From the NCBI RefSeq assembly GCF_910577135.1, contig NZ_CAJTLL010000031.1:1-11830 (forward strand): a stretch of DNA of 11,830 bases. The letters are read 5' to 3'. Shown here piece by piece: positions 1 to 5,465 of this stretch (the first letter of the stretch is position 1; each line of letters opens with the position of its first letter). Source of the stretch: an uncultured Helicobacter sp. Its GTDB lineage: Bacteria; Campylobacterota; Campylobacteria; Campylobacterales; Helicobacteraceae. The position numbers were made by a program, and so were the translations under genes. The notes beneath the pieces were generated by a model. That model made no database searches, was not told where the DNA came from, and saw nothing but the letters and a program-made list of their open reading frames with translations.

Positions 1-28
1 AATCATTATTATTAATACCTTTATCATT

Positions 29-129
29 TTTTTGGGGGATTTTAAGGGTTGTGTGAGCGAATGAGTGAGGCGTATTAGATATACGCCGCAATGAAATGAG
101 CGATACACTCCCTTAAAATCCCCCAAAAA
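29..129. repeat. Large palindromic element, copy 1
   Basis: Perfect 20-bp inverted arms (29-48 and 110-129) enclose about 60 nt. The interior can form a GTGT/ACAC helix and a second hairpin, GGCGTAT-TAGAT-ATACGCC. The inner 79 bp (40-118) recur at 2826-2904 with a changed central loop. The 3' flank of the stem is A-rich on both strands, so it does not look like a U-tract terminator. It could be a mobile palindromic element or a structured RNA; the function is unknown. Confidence 0.75.
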
Positions 130-191
130 TCAATTAAAGCTAAAAACTCTATCATACTACGCTTTGGGAGGGGGAATAAGCAAGGCAATAT

Positions 192-216
192 TTAAGAATC
201 TTAAAAACTATACCAT
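192..216 (+). promoter_or_regulatory. Putative phage late promoter (tail-fibre unit)
   Basis: The 13-bp dyad TTAAGAATCTTAA (192-204) is followed after 6 nt by TACCAT (211-216). The same arrangement occurs at 2789, 3689 and 5394, each time upstream of a late unit, so the dyad is probably the site of a phage regulator and TACCAT a -10 box. There is no recognisable -35 box. A weaker TATCAT at 150-155, preceded by the same AAACTC hexamer, could be an older or second start. Promoter activity is inferred from recurrence and position only. Confidence 0.6.
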
Positions 217-262
217 AGTACCAAATAACCGCATAAAAGAAAAATTCTACAAAGGAGTATAT
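192..262 (+). repeat. Promoter-leader-RBS direct repeat, copy 1
   Basis: These 71 bp match 5394-5464 with one mismatch (A210 versus C5412). They cover the dyad, the -10 box, an untranslated leader of roughly 35-40 nt and the AAAGGAG ribosome binding site. Similarity starts exactly at the dyad and stops just after the ATGCCAA start of each gene (tail fibre here, sheath at 5466). The conserved leader suggests either recent duplication or a regulatory role for the mRNA leader. Confidence 0.85.
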
Positions 263-1750
263 ATGCCAACTACAGATTCCACACAAGAACTCTACTATAA
301 GCTTGATGAGATAGGTAAGCTCATCAAAGACTTAGGCAAAGATAGCACAAGCGAATTAAATGCACAAGCTGAAGCTATAAAAACACTAGGCGAGAGTATT
401 AAAAGTGAAATTGCCGCCTCACGCCCAAGTGGTATATTTAAAAAATCATATCGACTCTTAAAAAATGTGCATCTCTATCGCTCTCTTATGGTGCAAGAGG
501 TATTATTAGATTCTAATGATGAGGTGGTCTTTTATGGTGATGTTTTAATGCGAGGACATAGCTTAAGCAATATGAGCAGTGGAAGCGCGAGAAGCAACTA
601 TGCAGGTTTCACACGAGTAGCCCTGCCAAGAGATACTGAATTTATAGAAGTATATGGAGGGCATAATGTATTTTATGCCCTCCCAAAGGAAGGTAACTAT
701 CTCTATGTATGGGGGGTAAATAATAGCGGCTGTGCTGGTAGTGGTAATACTGCCAATATCCCTATTCCCACAAAGATAGAGTTAAGTTTCCGTCCTGCAA
801 AGATTGTGAGCGGTCAATCACAAGTTACTGGCAAACAAACTACACTTATTTTAAGCGAAGATGGCAGGATATATGGAGCTGGGACAAATACAAGTGGGGA
901 ATTAGGTATAGGCAATACTATTAATACCTCCACTTTTACTCAAAGCCCTTATTTAAGGGATATTGTTGATATATCTTTTGCAAGTAATGGAAACTATGGC
1001 TATGCTCTTGCCATAGATACAGATGGTAATCTTTGGAGCTGGGGATATAATGCTAGTGGTAATCTAGGGCTTAACTTAACTACTAATGTAACCATTCCTG
1101 CAAAAACTACATTTAACACTCAAGTCATCAAGGTATCTACCTCTATAGGGGCTAATAACTCTGCTACCTCACTCATTTTGCTAGAGGATAAAAGCATTCG
1201 CGGAGCTGGATATAATGTAGAGTGCCAACTCTCCCAAAGCAATTTAAGCAATTCAAGCGTATTTGTTAGAATCTTAAAGCAAAATGGAAATGATTTAACC
1301 GACATAGAAGATATTTATGCTGCAAGTGGAAGTGGCACTTGCTTTGCCATAGATACAGATGGTAATCTTTGGAGTTTTGGTTATGGGGGCTATGGCTTTG
1401 GAGATTCACGCACTGGCAACTCTCAAATGGCAAGTATTGTATTAGAGAATATACAGAGCATCGTAACTTCTGCAAATGCCAATACTCGCACCTTTGCAAA
1501 GCTTAAAAATAGCGGCTCACTTGTTGCCTTTGGGTTTAATACAGATGGGAGTTTAGGCATTGGTAATATTCTTAATACAAGAGATTTTCAGCTTGTTTAT
1601 CTTCCTTCAAACTTTAAGGATTATATGCTTTATGCCTTTGGAGCTGAAGCAAATTTGATTACTTTGTGCGGCGATGAGGTGTACTCTTGTGGTGCATATT
1701 TAGATGGGAATATTAATGTTGCCACACAGACATTGCAAAAACAATCTTAA
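263..1750 (+). CDS. Tail fibre / receptor-binding protein with RCC1-like beta-propeller
   Basis: A 495-aa protein. ATG263 is preferred over the in-frame TTG at 164 because AAAGGAG lies 5 nt upstream and the dyad promoter lies inside the longer reading frame. Residues about 8-50 form a likely coiled coil (trimerising stalk). From about 145 onward there are seven RCC1-type blades marked by W150-G, Y-G-A-G near 204, W260-G-Y, R-G-A-G near 313, F372-G-Y, F423-G-F and C-G-A near 476, some with GELGIGN or GSLGIGN turns. RCC1 repeats form seven-bladed propellers, so this is probably the distal adhesin. The next gene encodes a DUF4376 protein in the fibre-assembly position, matching P2 H-G order. No classical phage collar or chaperone domain is visible, so the tail-fibre role comes from context. 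Confidence 0.75.
   Translation: MPTTDSTQELYYKLDEIGKLIKDLGKDSTSELNAQAEAIKTLGESIKSEIAASRPSGIFKKSYRLLKNVHLYRSLMVQEVLLDSNDEVVFYGDVLMRGHSLSNMSSGSARSNYAGFTRVALPRDTEFIEVYGGHNVFYALPKEGNYLYVWGVNNSGCAGSGNTANIPIPTKIELSFRPAKIVSGQSQVTGKQTTLILSEDGRIYGAGTNTSGELGIGNTINTSTFTQSPYLRDIVDISFASNGNYGYALAIDTDGNLWSWGYNASGNLGLNLTTNVTIPAKTTFNTQVIKVSTSIGANNSATSLILLEDKSIRGAGYNVECQLSQSNLSNSSVFVRILKQNGNDLTDIEDIYAASGSGTCFAIDTDGNLWSFGYGGYGFGDSRTGNSQMASIVLENIQSIVTSANANTRTFAKLKNSGSLVAFGFNTDGSLGIGNILNTRDFQLVYLPSNFKDYMLYAFGAEANLITLCGDEVYSCGAYLDGNINVATQTLQKQS
1008..1038 (+). repeat. 31-bp direct repeat inside fibre gene, copy A
   Basis: Identical to 1344-1374 and encodes AIDTDGNLWS in two propeller blades. The copies are 336 bp (112 codons, two blades) apart and in frame. 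Recombination between them would delete two blades without shifting the frame. Confidence 0.85.
1344..1374 (+). repeat. 31-bp direct repeat inside fibre gene, copy B
   Basis: Second copy of the 1008-1038 sequence, again encoding AIDTDGNLWS. After it the two blades diverge (W-G-Y in the first, F-G-Y in the second). The other blades are not this similar at the DNA level, which points to a recent duplication or gene conversion between these two. Confidence 0.85.
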
Positions 1751-1759
1751 GGAGCAAGT

Positions 1760-2314
1760 ATGAAAAAAGTTTATAGTATATTAACCACTCAAATCCTTCT
1801 AGTGCAAGGAAATTTTGAATATCTTGGAGAAGAGAATGGCAAAGCATTTGTTAAAGGAGAGGGATTAAATGAGCCTTTTAAAGAAGATACTTTACCCCAA
1901 AGCTTACAAGAGTTATTAGATGCTCCTTTGAAAGAAGCAAAAGAATGGAAAATCAAAGAGCTCAATGCTCTTTGTGAGGGCAAACTCATCAATTTTAGAA
2001 GCTCTGCATTGGGAGAAGTGCATATCTATGATGGTGATTTGGAAGACCAAATCAATCTTATGGGTGCAGTTGCTGCAAATGCAGATATGCCATTTCGCTG
2101 CAGAAAAGATGATGGAAATTCAAGCAAAGAAAATATCTTGCATACAAAAGCCCAGCTCAAAAAAGTATATAGTGATGGTATTGCCTATAAAGCAGATGTC
2201 ACATATCGCTGTGGGGTGCTAAAAAGCTATGTAGAAAAGCTCACTAGCATTGAAGAAGTGCATAATATTACTTGGGAAAGCTACGAAGATGTGATGAATG
2301 CACTTGAAAGCTAA
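1760..2314 (+). CDS. DUF4376 protein, likely tail-fibre assembly or fibre-associated
   Basis: A 184-aa protein starting 9 nt after the fibre stop; TAAGGAG supplies both the stop codon and the ribosome binding site, so translation is probably coupled. Residues about 58-172 resemble DUF4376. The features are a lysine-rich helix with A-C-E-G-K, then S-S-A-L-G-E-V-H-I-Y-D-G-D-L-E-D-Q-I-N-L, then A-N-A-D-M-P-F-R-C-R, and a final helix ending N-I-T-W-E. DUF4376 proteins are commonly encoded next to phage tail fibres, in the position of P2 gene G. The N-terminal 55 residues are less typical and may contact the fibre. The family is fairly secure; the chaperone role is inference from position. Confidence 0.7.
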   Translation: MKKVYSILTTQILLVQGNFEYLGEENGKAFVKGEGLNEPFKEDTLPQSLQELLDAPLKEAKEWKIKELNALCEGKLINFRSSALGEVHIYDGDLEDQINLMGAVAANADMPFRCRKDDGNSSKENILHTKAQLKKVYSDGIAYKADVTYRCGVLKSYVEKLTSIEEVHNITWESYEDVMNALES

Positions 2315-2322
2315 GGAATAAT

Positions 2323-2759
2323 ATGAATACACAAGCAAATCCCTTTAGTGCGGCTATTATATGTGAAATTGCCAATGATGGTAAAACCTATATGCTTATA
2401 CAACCTTTTTGTTATTATAAAAAGGGCGAGGCAAATGATGAAGAGAGGGTAGAGTATTTTAGCAAATATGGCAAATGGCTTAAACGAGATGAGATTATAT
2501 TATCCCTGCTGGGTTTATCAGTGATGGATTTACAAACTTTGGCTTCCATAGCTTTATTCCTAAATATGGCAAAGGTTTAAAATGTGCTATTTTGCACGAC
2601 TATTTATGTGAGGAATTTCACAAAGGTAAAATAACAAGATTACAGGCAGATAGAATATTTTTAGAATCTATGCTTGAGACAAAAGCTTTTAGCAAAATGA
2701 AGTGTTATATTTTGTATTTTGCCGTGCGGCTCTTTGCCAAAATAAAGGGGTATATATAA
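2323..2759 (+). pseudogene. DUF1353 family protein, interrupted by one frameshift
   Basis: The first frame (ATG2323, RBS AAGGA) encodes the N-terminal part up to about residue 58 (L-K-R-D-E-I-I) and would end at 2580. The rest of the family is in the -1 frame from about 2499 to the TAA at 2757-2759. That part reads I-P-A-G-F-I-S-D-G-F, then C-A-I-L-H-D-Y-L, then L-Q-A-D-R-I-F-L-E-S-M, and a C-terminal helix ending I-K-G-Y-I. These match the DUF1353 hallmarks (PAGF-TD, HDYL, R-AD-IF), and the joined product would be about 140 aa, normal for the family. The -1 frame has a TGA at 2490-2492, so the shift lies between about 2491 and 2505. No slippery heptamer is present, so this is probably a one-base indel (mutation or sequencing error). 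DUF1353 genes often sit near phage tail or lysis genes; function unknown. Confidence 0.8.
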
Positions 2760-2788
2760 CCTACACATTTACCTACGCTTTTATAACT

Positions 2789-2813
2789 TTAAGAATCTTA
2801 AAAACTCTACAAT
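2789..2813 (+). promoter_or_regulatory. Putative phage late promoter (holin unit)
   Basis: Exact dyad TTAAGAATCTTAA (2789-2801), then AAACTC and TACAAT (2808-2813). The first gene starts at 2936. Palindromic element copy 2 lies in between and would form part of the untranslated leader. Confidence 0.6.
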
Positions 2814-2825
2814 CCACAAAAGCAT

Positions 2826-2904
2826 TTTTAAGGGTTGTGTGAGCGAATGAATGAGGCGGACTTTGCATACGCCGCAATGAAATGAGTAAAACACTCCCTT
2901 AAAA
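2826..2904. repeat. Large palindromic element, copy 2
   Basis: Recurrence of 40-118. The arms TTTTAAGGG (2826-2834) and CCCTTAAAA (2896-2904) are conserved, as are the blocks GTGTGAGCGAATGA and GCCGCAATGAAATGAG. The inner GGCG/CGCC stem is kept while its loop differs. The outer G5/C5 arm extension of copy 1 is absent here. It sits between the 2789 promoter and the 2936 start, so any RNA fold could affect translation of the first lysis gene. Confidence 0.75.
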
Positions 2905-2935
2905 GCACCAAAGAGATAACGCAAAAGGAGAGAAA

Positions 2936-3226
2936 ATGAATAGACGATGGAGTGAGAAAGCTACATTTTGGATTATAGTAACTGCTATAATCATATCTTT
3001 CATATCAAGTATGTGCTTTATTGTGTGGCTATACTACCAAAGCCTTGACTTTTGGGCGTATGCTTCTATTTGCTATGCAAATGAGGATTTCTATTGTCTA
3101 GCAAATGCCCTCATTGAGAGAAGCGTAATCAATCAAAGGCTTATAACATGCATTTCGGGCGTTGCTTCAATTAATGGCATTATTTCCTCACTTACATTTT
3201 TAATAGTTTATAAACTCAAAGGCTAG
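2936..3226 (+). CDS. Small two-TM membrane protein, holin or antiholin candidate
   Basis: A 96-aa protein with a strong AAAAGGAGAG site 5 nt before the ATG. It has a basic N terminus, TM1 at about residues 10-33 and TM2 at about 71-93, with a roughly 35-residue loop between them that contains three cysteines. No family is recognised. It is the first gene of the unit containing the LydA-like protein at 3231, upstream of DUF5675 and the spanins. It could therefore be a holin, a pinholin partner or an antiholin. The cysteine-containing loop might be periplasmic and redox-sensitive, but this is speculative. Confidence 0.55.
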   Translation: MNRRWSEKATFWIIVTAIIISFISSMCFIVWLYYQSLDFWAYASICYANEDFYCLANALIERSVINQRLITCISGVASINGIISSLTFLIVYKLKG

Positions 3227-3230
3227 GGCA

Positions 3231-3539
3231 ATGGATATTCTTAATATAGATTGGAATTACTTTTGGGTTTTTATGATGGCATTGGTTATGGGATTTTTAA
3301 CAGCATTGAGACTTTATGATGCAGAGGAGAAACATCATAAGGGAAAGTTTGTTAGAAGGTTAATCATCGCTACTATTGGCTCAATGTTTTTGACATTTCT
3401 TTTTTATGAGATTTGTATATTTTTTGAGTTTCCCAATAGTCTTAGCGTAATGCTTGGAGGAGGAGCGGGATTTTTAGGCAGCGATACGATGAGCAGGCTT
3501 GCTATCAAGTGGATAGAAAACAAATTCAACGCAAAATAA
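3231..3539 (+). CDS. LydA-type phage holin candidate
   Basis: A 102-aa protein starting 4 nt after the preceding stop. TM1 is at about residues 9-27, followed by a charged stretch (D-A-E-E-K-H-H-K-G-K). TM2 is at about 43-66, and a glycine-rich segment (G-G-G-A-G-F-L-G) near 76-83 probably begins a third membrane segment. The C-terminal tail is charged. The pattern of a short cytoplasmic loop plus a glycine-rich segment resembles LydA/phage_holin_3-type holins, which open the inner membrane for endolysin release. The family assignment is by pattern and position only. Confidence 0.55.
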   Translation: MDILNIDWNYFWVFMMALVMGFLTALRLYDAEEKHHKGKFVRRLIIATIGSMFLTFLFYEICIFFEFPNSLSVMLGGGAGFLGSDTMSRLAIKWIENKFNAK

Positions 3540-3573
3540 TCGCTACATTATGCCTCCGCTACCGCATAGTCTT

Positions 3574-3647
3574 ACTTCGTGTGAAGTCAAATCTCCTCTT
3601 CGCACCTAAAGGATACACTTGATGAGTGCTAACGCATTCATCAAGTG
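3574..3647. other. Intergenic hairpins upstream of endolysin unit
   Basis: The 200-bp gap 3540-3739 holds two inverted repeats. The first is ACTTC-GTGT-GAAGT (3574-3587). The second is a strong 14-bp stem with a TAAC loop (3616-3629 with 3634-3647, one G-U pair). Neither is followed by a U-run on either strand, so an intrinsic terminator is not well supported. They could protect or attenuate the holin mRNA. No reading frame of note lies here. Confidence 0.6.
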
Positions 3648-3688
3648 AGTTTCAAAGGTAAAATTTCCCACATTCCCCGCTTTTTATC

Positions 3689-3713
3689 TTAAGAATCTTA
3701 AAAACTCTACAAT
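3689..3713 (+). promoter_or_regulatory. Putative phage late promoter (endolysin/spanin unit)
   Basis: Exact dyad TTAAGAATCTTAA (3689-3701), AAACTC, TACAAT (3708-3713). It lies 26 nt before the ATG at 3740, so the leader is short. Its sequence is identical to the 2789 promoter over all 25 positions. Confidence 0.6.
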
Positions 3714-3739
3714 CACTAAAAACGCGATAAGGAGAGAAA

Positions 3740-4255
3740 ATGACATACAAAATTATACTTCAACGCAAAAGCGAACATAAAAATATACAAAAACCTACAA
3801 ACCCTAAAATAGAGGATTCCACCATAGGAGAGCTTAAAGTCATTAACGAAGATGGCTCTAGTTTATATAAATGTTTTACCTGTGAAAATATAGGCCCTAG
3901 CACGGATACCCCAAATCAAGATAAGCGTATTATGCCACGCACCTATAGTCTAGAATGGACAGATAGTAGCAAGAATGCTTCTTTAGCACACTCATATCCT
4001 CAATATAAGCTGCCCAATGGTCGTAATAGAGCTATTTGGGTAACTTGCGATAAAGAATTGCCGAGCTTCCGCAATCGCAGAATCTTAATCCACGTGGGCA
4101 ACTACCCTCAAGACACTGAAGGCTGCATACTCTTAGGCAAGGCTCATAGTGGTAAAGGCACTATCACAGGGAGTGTGGAAGCGTGTAAGGAGTTTTTTGA
4201 TTTGCTAGAGAAAATAGGCATTGAAAACTGCACATTGGAAATAATTGAAATATAA
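3740..4255 (+). CDS. DUF5675 family protein, candidate endolysin
   Basis: A 171-aa protein with RBS TAAGGAGAG. The family signature R-I-L-I-H-V-G-N (114-121) followed by D125-T-E-G-C129-I-L-L-G is present, together with the upstream block R-x-M-P-R-T-Y-S (63-70). Spacing of His118 and Cys129 recalls L,D-transpeptidase-like active sites, but DUF5675 has no biochemical assignment that I can rely on. It lies between two holin-like genes and an Rz/Rz1 pair, and no lysozyme, transglycosylase or amidase gene is visible in the window. It is therefore the best endolysin candidate. There is no signal peptide, so export would depend on a holin. Family confidence is high; function is inferred. Confidence 0.75.
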   Translation: MTYKIILQRKSEHKNIQKPTNPKIEDSTIGELKVINEDGSSLYKCFTCENIGPSTDTPNQDKRIMPRTYSLEWTDSSKNASLAHSYPQYKLPNGRNRAIWVTCDKELPSFRNRRILIHVGNYPQDTEGCILLGKAHSGKGTITGSVEACKEFFDLLEKIGIENCTLEIIEI

Positions 4256-4256
4256 A

Positions 4257-4580
4257 ATGTCCTTTCTCAAATCTATAAAGTTTATTACTATCACTCTATG
4301 TGTAGCTCTTGTGCTTTTTATGATTATCACTTATACAAACACAAAAGCTAAGTTAAAGGCGATGGAGTATGAAAATGCTACTTTGCTTCATACTCTCAAA
4401 AAGCAAAATCAAGCCATAGAAAAATTAAGCCTTGATATACAAACCTATAAAAATCAAAAACCAAAGATACAAGAAAGAATTATCACAAAATATCAACCCT
4501 TGCAATCCCCTCAAGGCTATTGCGAGGAAAGATTACAAAACATACAAAATCACATTAAGCTTTGGTATGGAGAGAGATAA
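4257..4580 (+). CDS. Rz-like inner-membrane spanin candidate
   Basis: A 107-aa protein. ATG4257 overlaps the preceding stop region; an in-frame TTG at 4245 is a less likely start. There is one N-terminal TM (about residues 7-27), then a helical, coiled-coil-prone stretch (about 28-65, rich in K, E, Q and L). A proline-containing segment follows, then Y-C-E-E-R and a C-terminal helix. This is the topology of an i-spanin. The next gene starts at its stop codon and encodes a tiny lipoprotein, as in Rz/Rz1 pairs that span the periplasm to fuse the membranes at lysis. Assignment is by topology and gene order, because spanins diverge strongly in sequence. Confidence 0.65.
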   Translation: MSFLKSIKFITITLCVALVLFMIITYTNTKAKLKAMEYENATLLHTLKKQNQAIEKLSLDIQTYKNQKPKIQERIITKYQPLQSPQGYCEERLQNIQNHIKLWYGER

Positions 4581-4786
4581 TGAGAATATCAGTGCTGATT
4601 GCGCTCTTTTTGCTTTGTGGCTGCATTCCTATGAGAATCTATGAAGAAGTCAAAGTACCTATCAAATGCAATATTGAGCCCACTGCTAAACCAACATATA
4701 GTAACAACCTAGAGCTAGATTTGCAAAATATTCTTATTTATGATGAGTTATTACAAGCAGACTTAAAGGCGTGTATGGGTGAGTGA
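4580..4786 (+). CDS. Rz1-like outer-membrane lipoprotein spanin candidate
   Basis: A 68-aa protein. ATG4580 shares its first base with the TAA of the Rz-like gene (TAATG), and GGAGAG at 4569-4574 is the likely RBS; an upstream in-frame ATG at 4562 is less likely. The N terminus M-R-I-S-V-L-I-A-L-F-L-L-C13-G-C15 is a lipoprotein signal, with C15 the probable lipidated residue. Two more cysteines follow (P-I-K-C and A-C-M). The mature protein is about 54 aa with several prolines, fitting an o-spanin. It ends directly against the minus-strand gene at 4787 with no spacer. Confidence 0.65.
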   Translation: MRISVLIALFLLCGCIPMRIYEEVKVPIKCNIEPTAKPTYSNNLELDLQNILIYDELLQADLKACMGE

Positions 4787-5182
4787 TTAAGCCTGAAAAT
4801 GTGAAGAGGCGATATAATCATTGATATTATTATAGTCCTTGAGATTCTCCCTTATAATATCTTCAAAGGTTATAATCACTTCTTTGATAAAATTTGCATT
4901 ATCGTAAGAAAGCTTATCGTCTAAATGTCCATTGAGAATATATTTACAATACAAATCTATTGCCATTAGAAATTGTGCCGTGAGATTACCCAACTCTTTG
5001 GCTTGAATACTTTCATCATATAAAGCTTTTGCATAGTTTTTGTAAGTATTGAGGATAAAAACCTCCATTTGCAGGGTCGTGCTTCTTTTAAAACTATTTT
5101 GCGCTACCACAATAGAATATATCGTAGCAAGTAGAGCAAGAATAGCTACGCCCAAAGCAATATATGGGATAGCTTCACTCAT
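4787..5182 (-). CDS. One-TM membrane protein of minus-strand cassette 1
   Basis: A 131-aa protein of no recognised family. It has a hydrophobic N-terminal segment (about residues 6-29: I-P-Y-I-A-L-G-V-A-I-L-A-L-L-A-T), then K-R-S, then a helical soluble domain (30-131) with several conserved-looking aromatic and acidic residues. The start overlaps the stop of the 59-aa gene upstream (ATGA), so translation is coupled. Opposite orientation to the tail and lysis genes and a promoter of its own suggest expression in the lysogen. A role in superinfection exclusion or another host-directed function is possible but unproven. Its stop abuts the Rz1 stop exactly. Confidence 0.65.
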   Translation of the reverse strand: MSEAIPYIALGVAILALLATIYSIVVAQNSFKRSTTLQMEVFILNTYKNYAKALYDESIQAKELGNLTAQFLMAIDLYCKYILNGHLDDKLSYDNANFIKEVIITFEDIIRENLKDYNNINDYIASSHFQA

Positions 5183-5358
5183 TTAGATTTCTTATCCGTT
5201 GTATTTGCCCCACGTTTTTCTACCATTGCCTTTAAGTCCTTTAGTCCTGCATTAAAGCTTCCTGTGAGTTTAGTAGGAGAGGAAGCGTTTTTTGTAGCCA
5301 TTGCCTTTAAGTCCTTTAGTCCTGCATTAAAGCTATCACATACAACTCTTTTTTCCAC
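5179..5358 (-). CDS. 59-aa protein with internal 12-residue repeat, GTG start
   Basis: An unusual start decides this gene: a perfect AGGAGG (minus strand, 5370-5365) lies 6 nt before GTG5358, and the frame runs without interruption to TGA5179. The protein begins M-E-K-R-V-V-C-D. It contains S-F-N-A-G-L-K-D-L-K-A-M twice (residues 9-20 and 34-45), separated by a T/K/S-rich linker, and ends in a basic tail. The stop overlaps the ATG of the membrane-protein gene at 5182. No family is recognised. The duplicated amphipathic helix-like motif could bind a partner bivalently or bind a membrane. It is small, soluble and lies directly upstream of a membrane protein. Confidence 0.75.
   Translation of the reverse strand: MEKRVVCDSFNAGLKDLKAMATKNASSPTKLTGSFNAGLKDLKAMVEKRGANTTDKKSK
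5223..5259 (-). repeat. 37-bp tandem repeat, copy 1
   Basis: Identical to 5298-5334, with a 75-bp period. In the minus strand it encodes the SFNAGLKDLKAM motif. The complete DNA identity, including third codon positions, indicates a recent duplication or gene conversion. Confidence 0.9.
5298..5334 (-). repeat. 37-bp tandem repeat, copy 2
   Basis: Second copy of 5223-5259, encoding the N-terminal SFNAGLKDLKAM of the 59-aa protein. Confidence 0.9.
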
Positions 5359-5385
5359 CGCTTACCTCCTATCAAAGAATGCTTG

Positions 5386-5406
5386 ATTATATCTTAAGAA
5401 TCTTAA
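5386..5406 (-). promoter_or_regulatory. Cassette 1 promoter sharing the late dyad
   Basis: On the minus strand the dyad (5406-5394) is followed after 2 nt by a consensus TATAAT (5391-5386), 15 nt before the AGGAGG of the 59-aa gene. The same dyad serves the plus-strand sheath promoter at 5413-5418. One regulator bound at the dyad would therefore sit in the spacer of both promoters and could switch between prophage and late expression. This is inference from geometry. Confidence 0.55.
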
Positions 5407-5418
5407 AAACTCTACCAT
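5394..5418 (+). promoter_or_regulatory. Putative phage late promoter (sheath unit)
   Basis: Dyad TTAAGAATCTTAA (5394-5406), AAACTC, TACCAT (5413-5418). It is followed by the conserved leader and AAAGGAG site shared with the tail-fibre unit. Confidence 0.6.
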
Positions 5419-5464
5419 AGTACCAAATAACCGCATAAAAGAAAAATTCTACAAAGGAGTATAT
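5394..5464 (+). repeat. Promoter-leader-RBS direct repeat, copy 2
   Basis: Matches 192-262 with one mismatch in 71 bp. One extra T at 5465 separates it from ATGCCAA. It places the sheath and the tail fibre, the first genes of two units, under the same promoter and the same mRNA leader. Confidence 0.85.
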
Positions 5465-5465
5465 T

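Noticed and set aside
29..129. Intrinsic terminator
   Set aside because: The perfect stem is followed by an A-run, not a U-run, on both strands.
164..262. N-terminal extension of the fibre gene from TTG164
   Set aside because: It overlaps the late promoter and leader duplicated at 5394, while ATG263 has AAAGGAG at proper spacing.
1120..1499. Minus-strand open frames inside the fibre gene
   Set aside because: No RBS, low-complexity composition and full overlap with a clear coding gene on the other strand.
2491..2505. Programmed -1 frameshift in the DUF1353 gene
   Set aside because: No X-XXY-YYZ heptamer and no downstream stem were found in the possible shift interval; an indel is simpler.
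5223..5334. CRISPR-like repeats
   Set aside because: Only two copies, with no array, and the repeats encode an in-frame protein motif in a gene with its own RBS.
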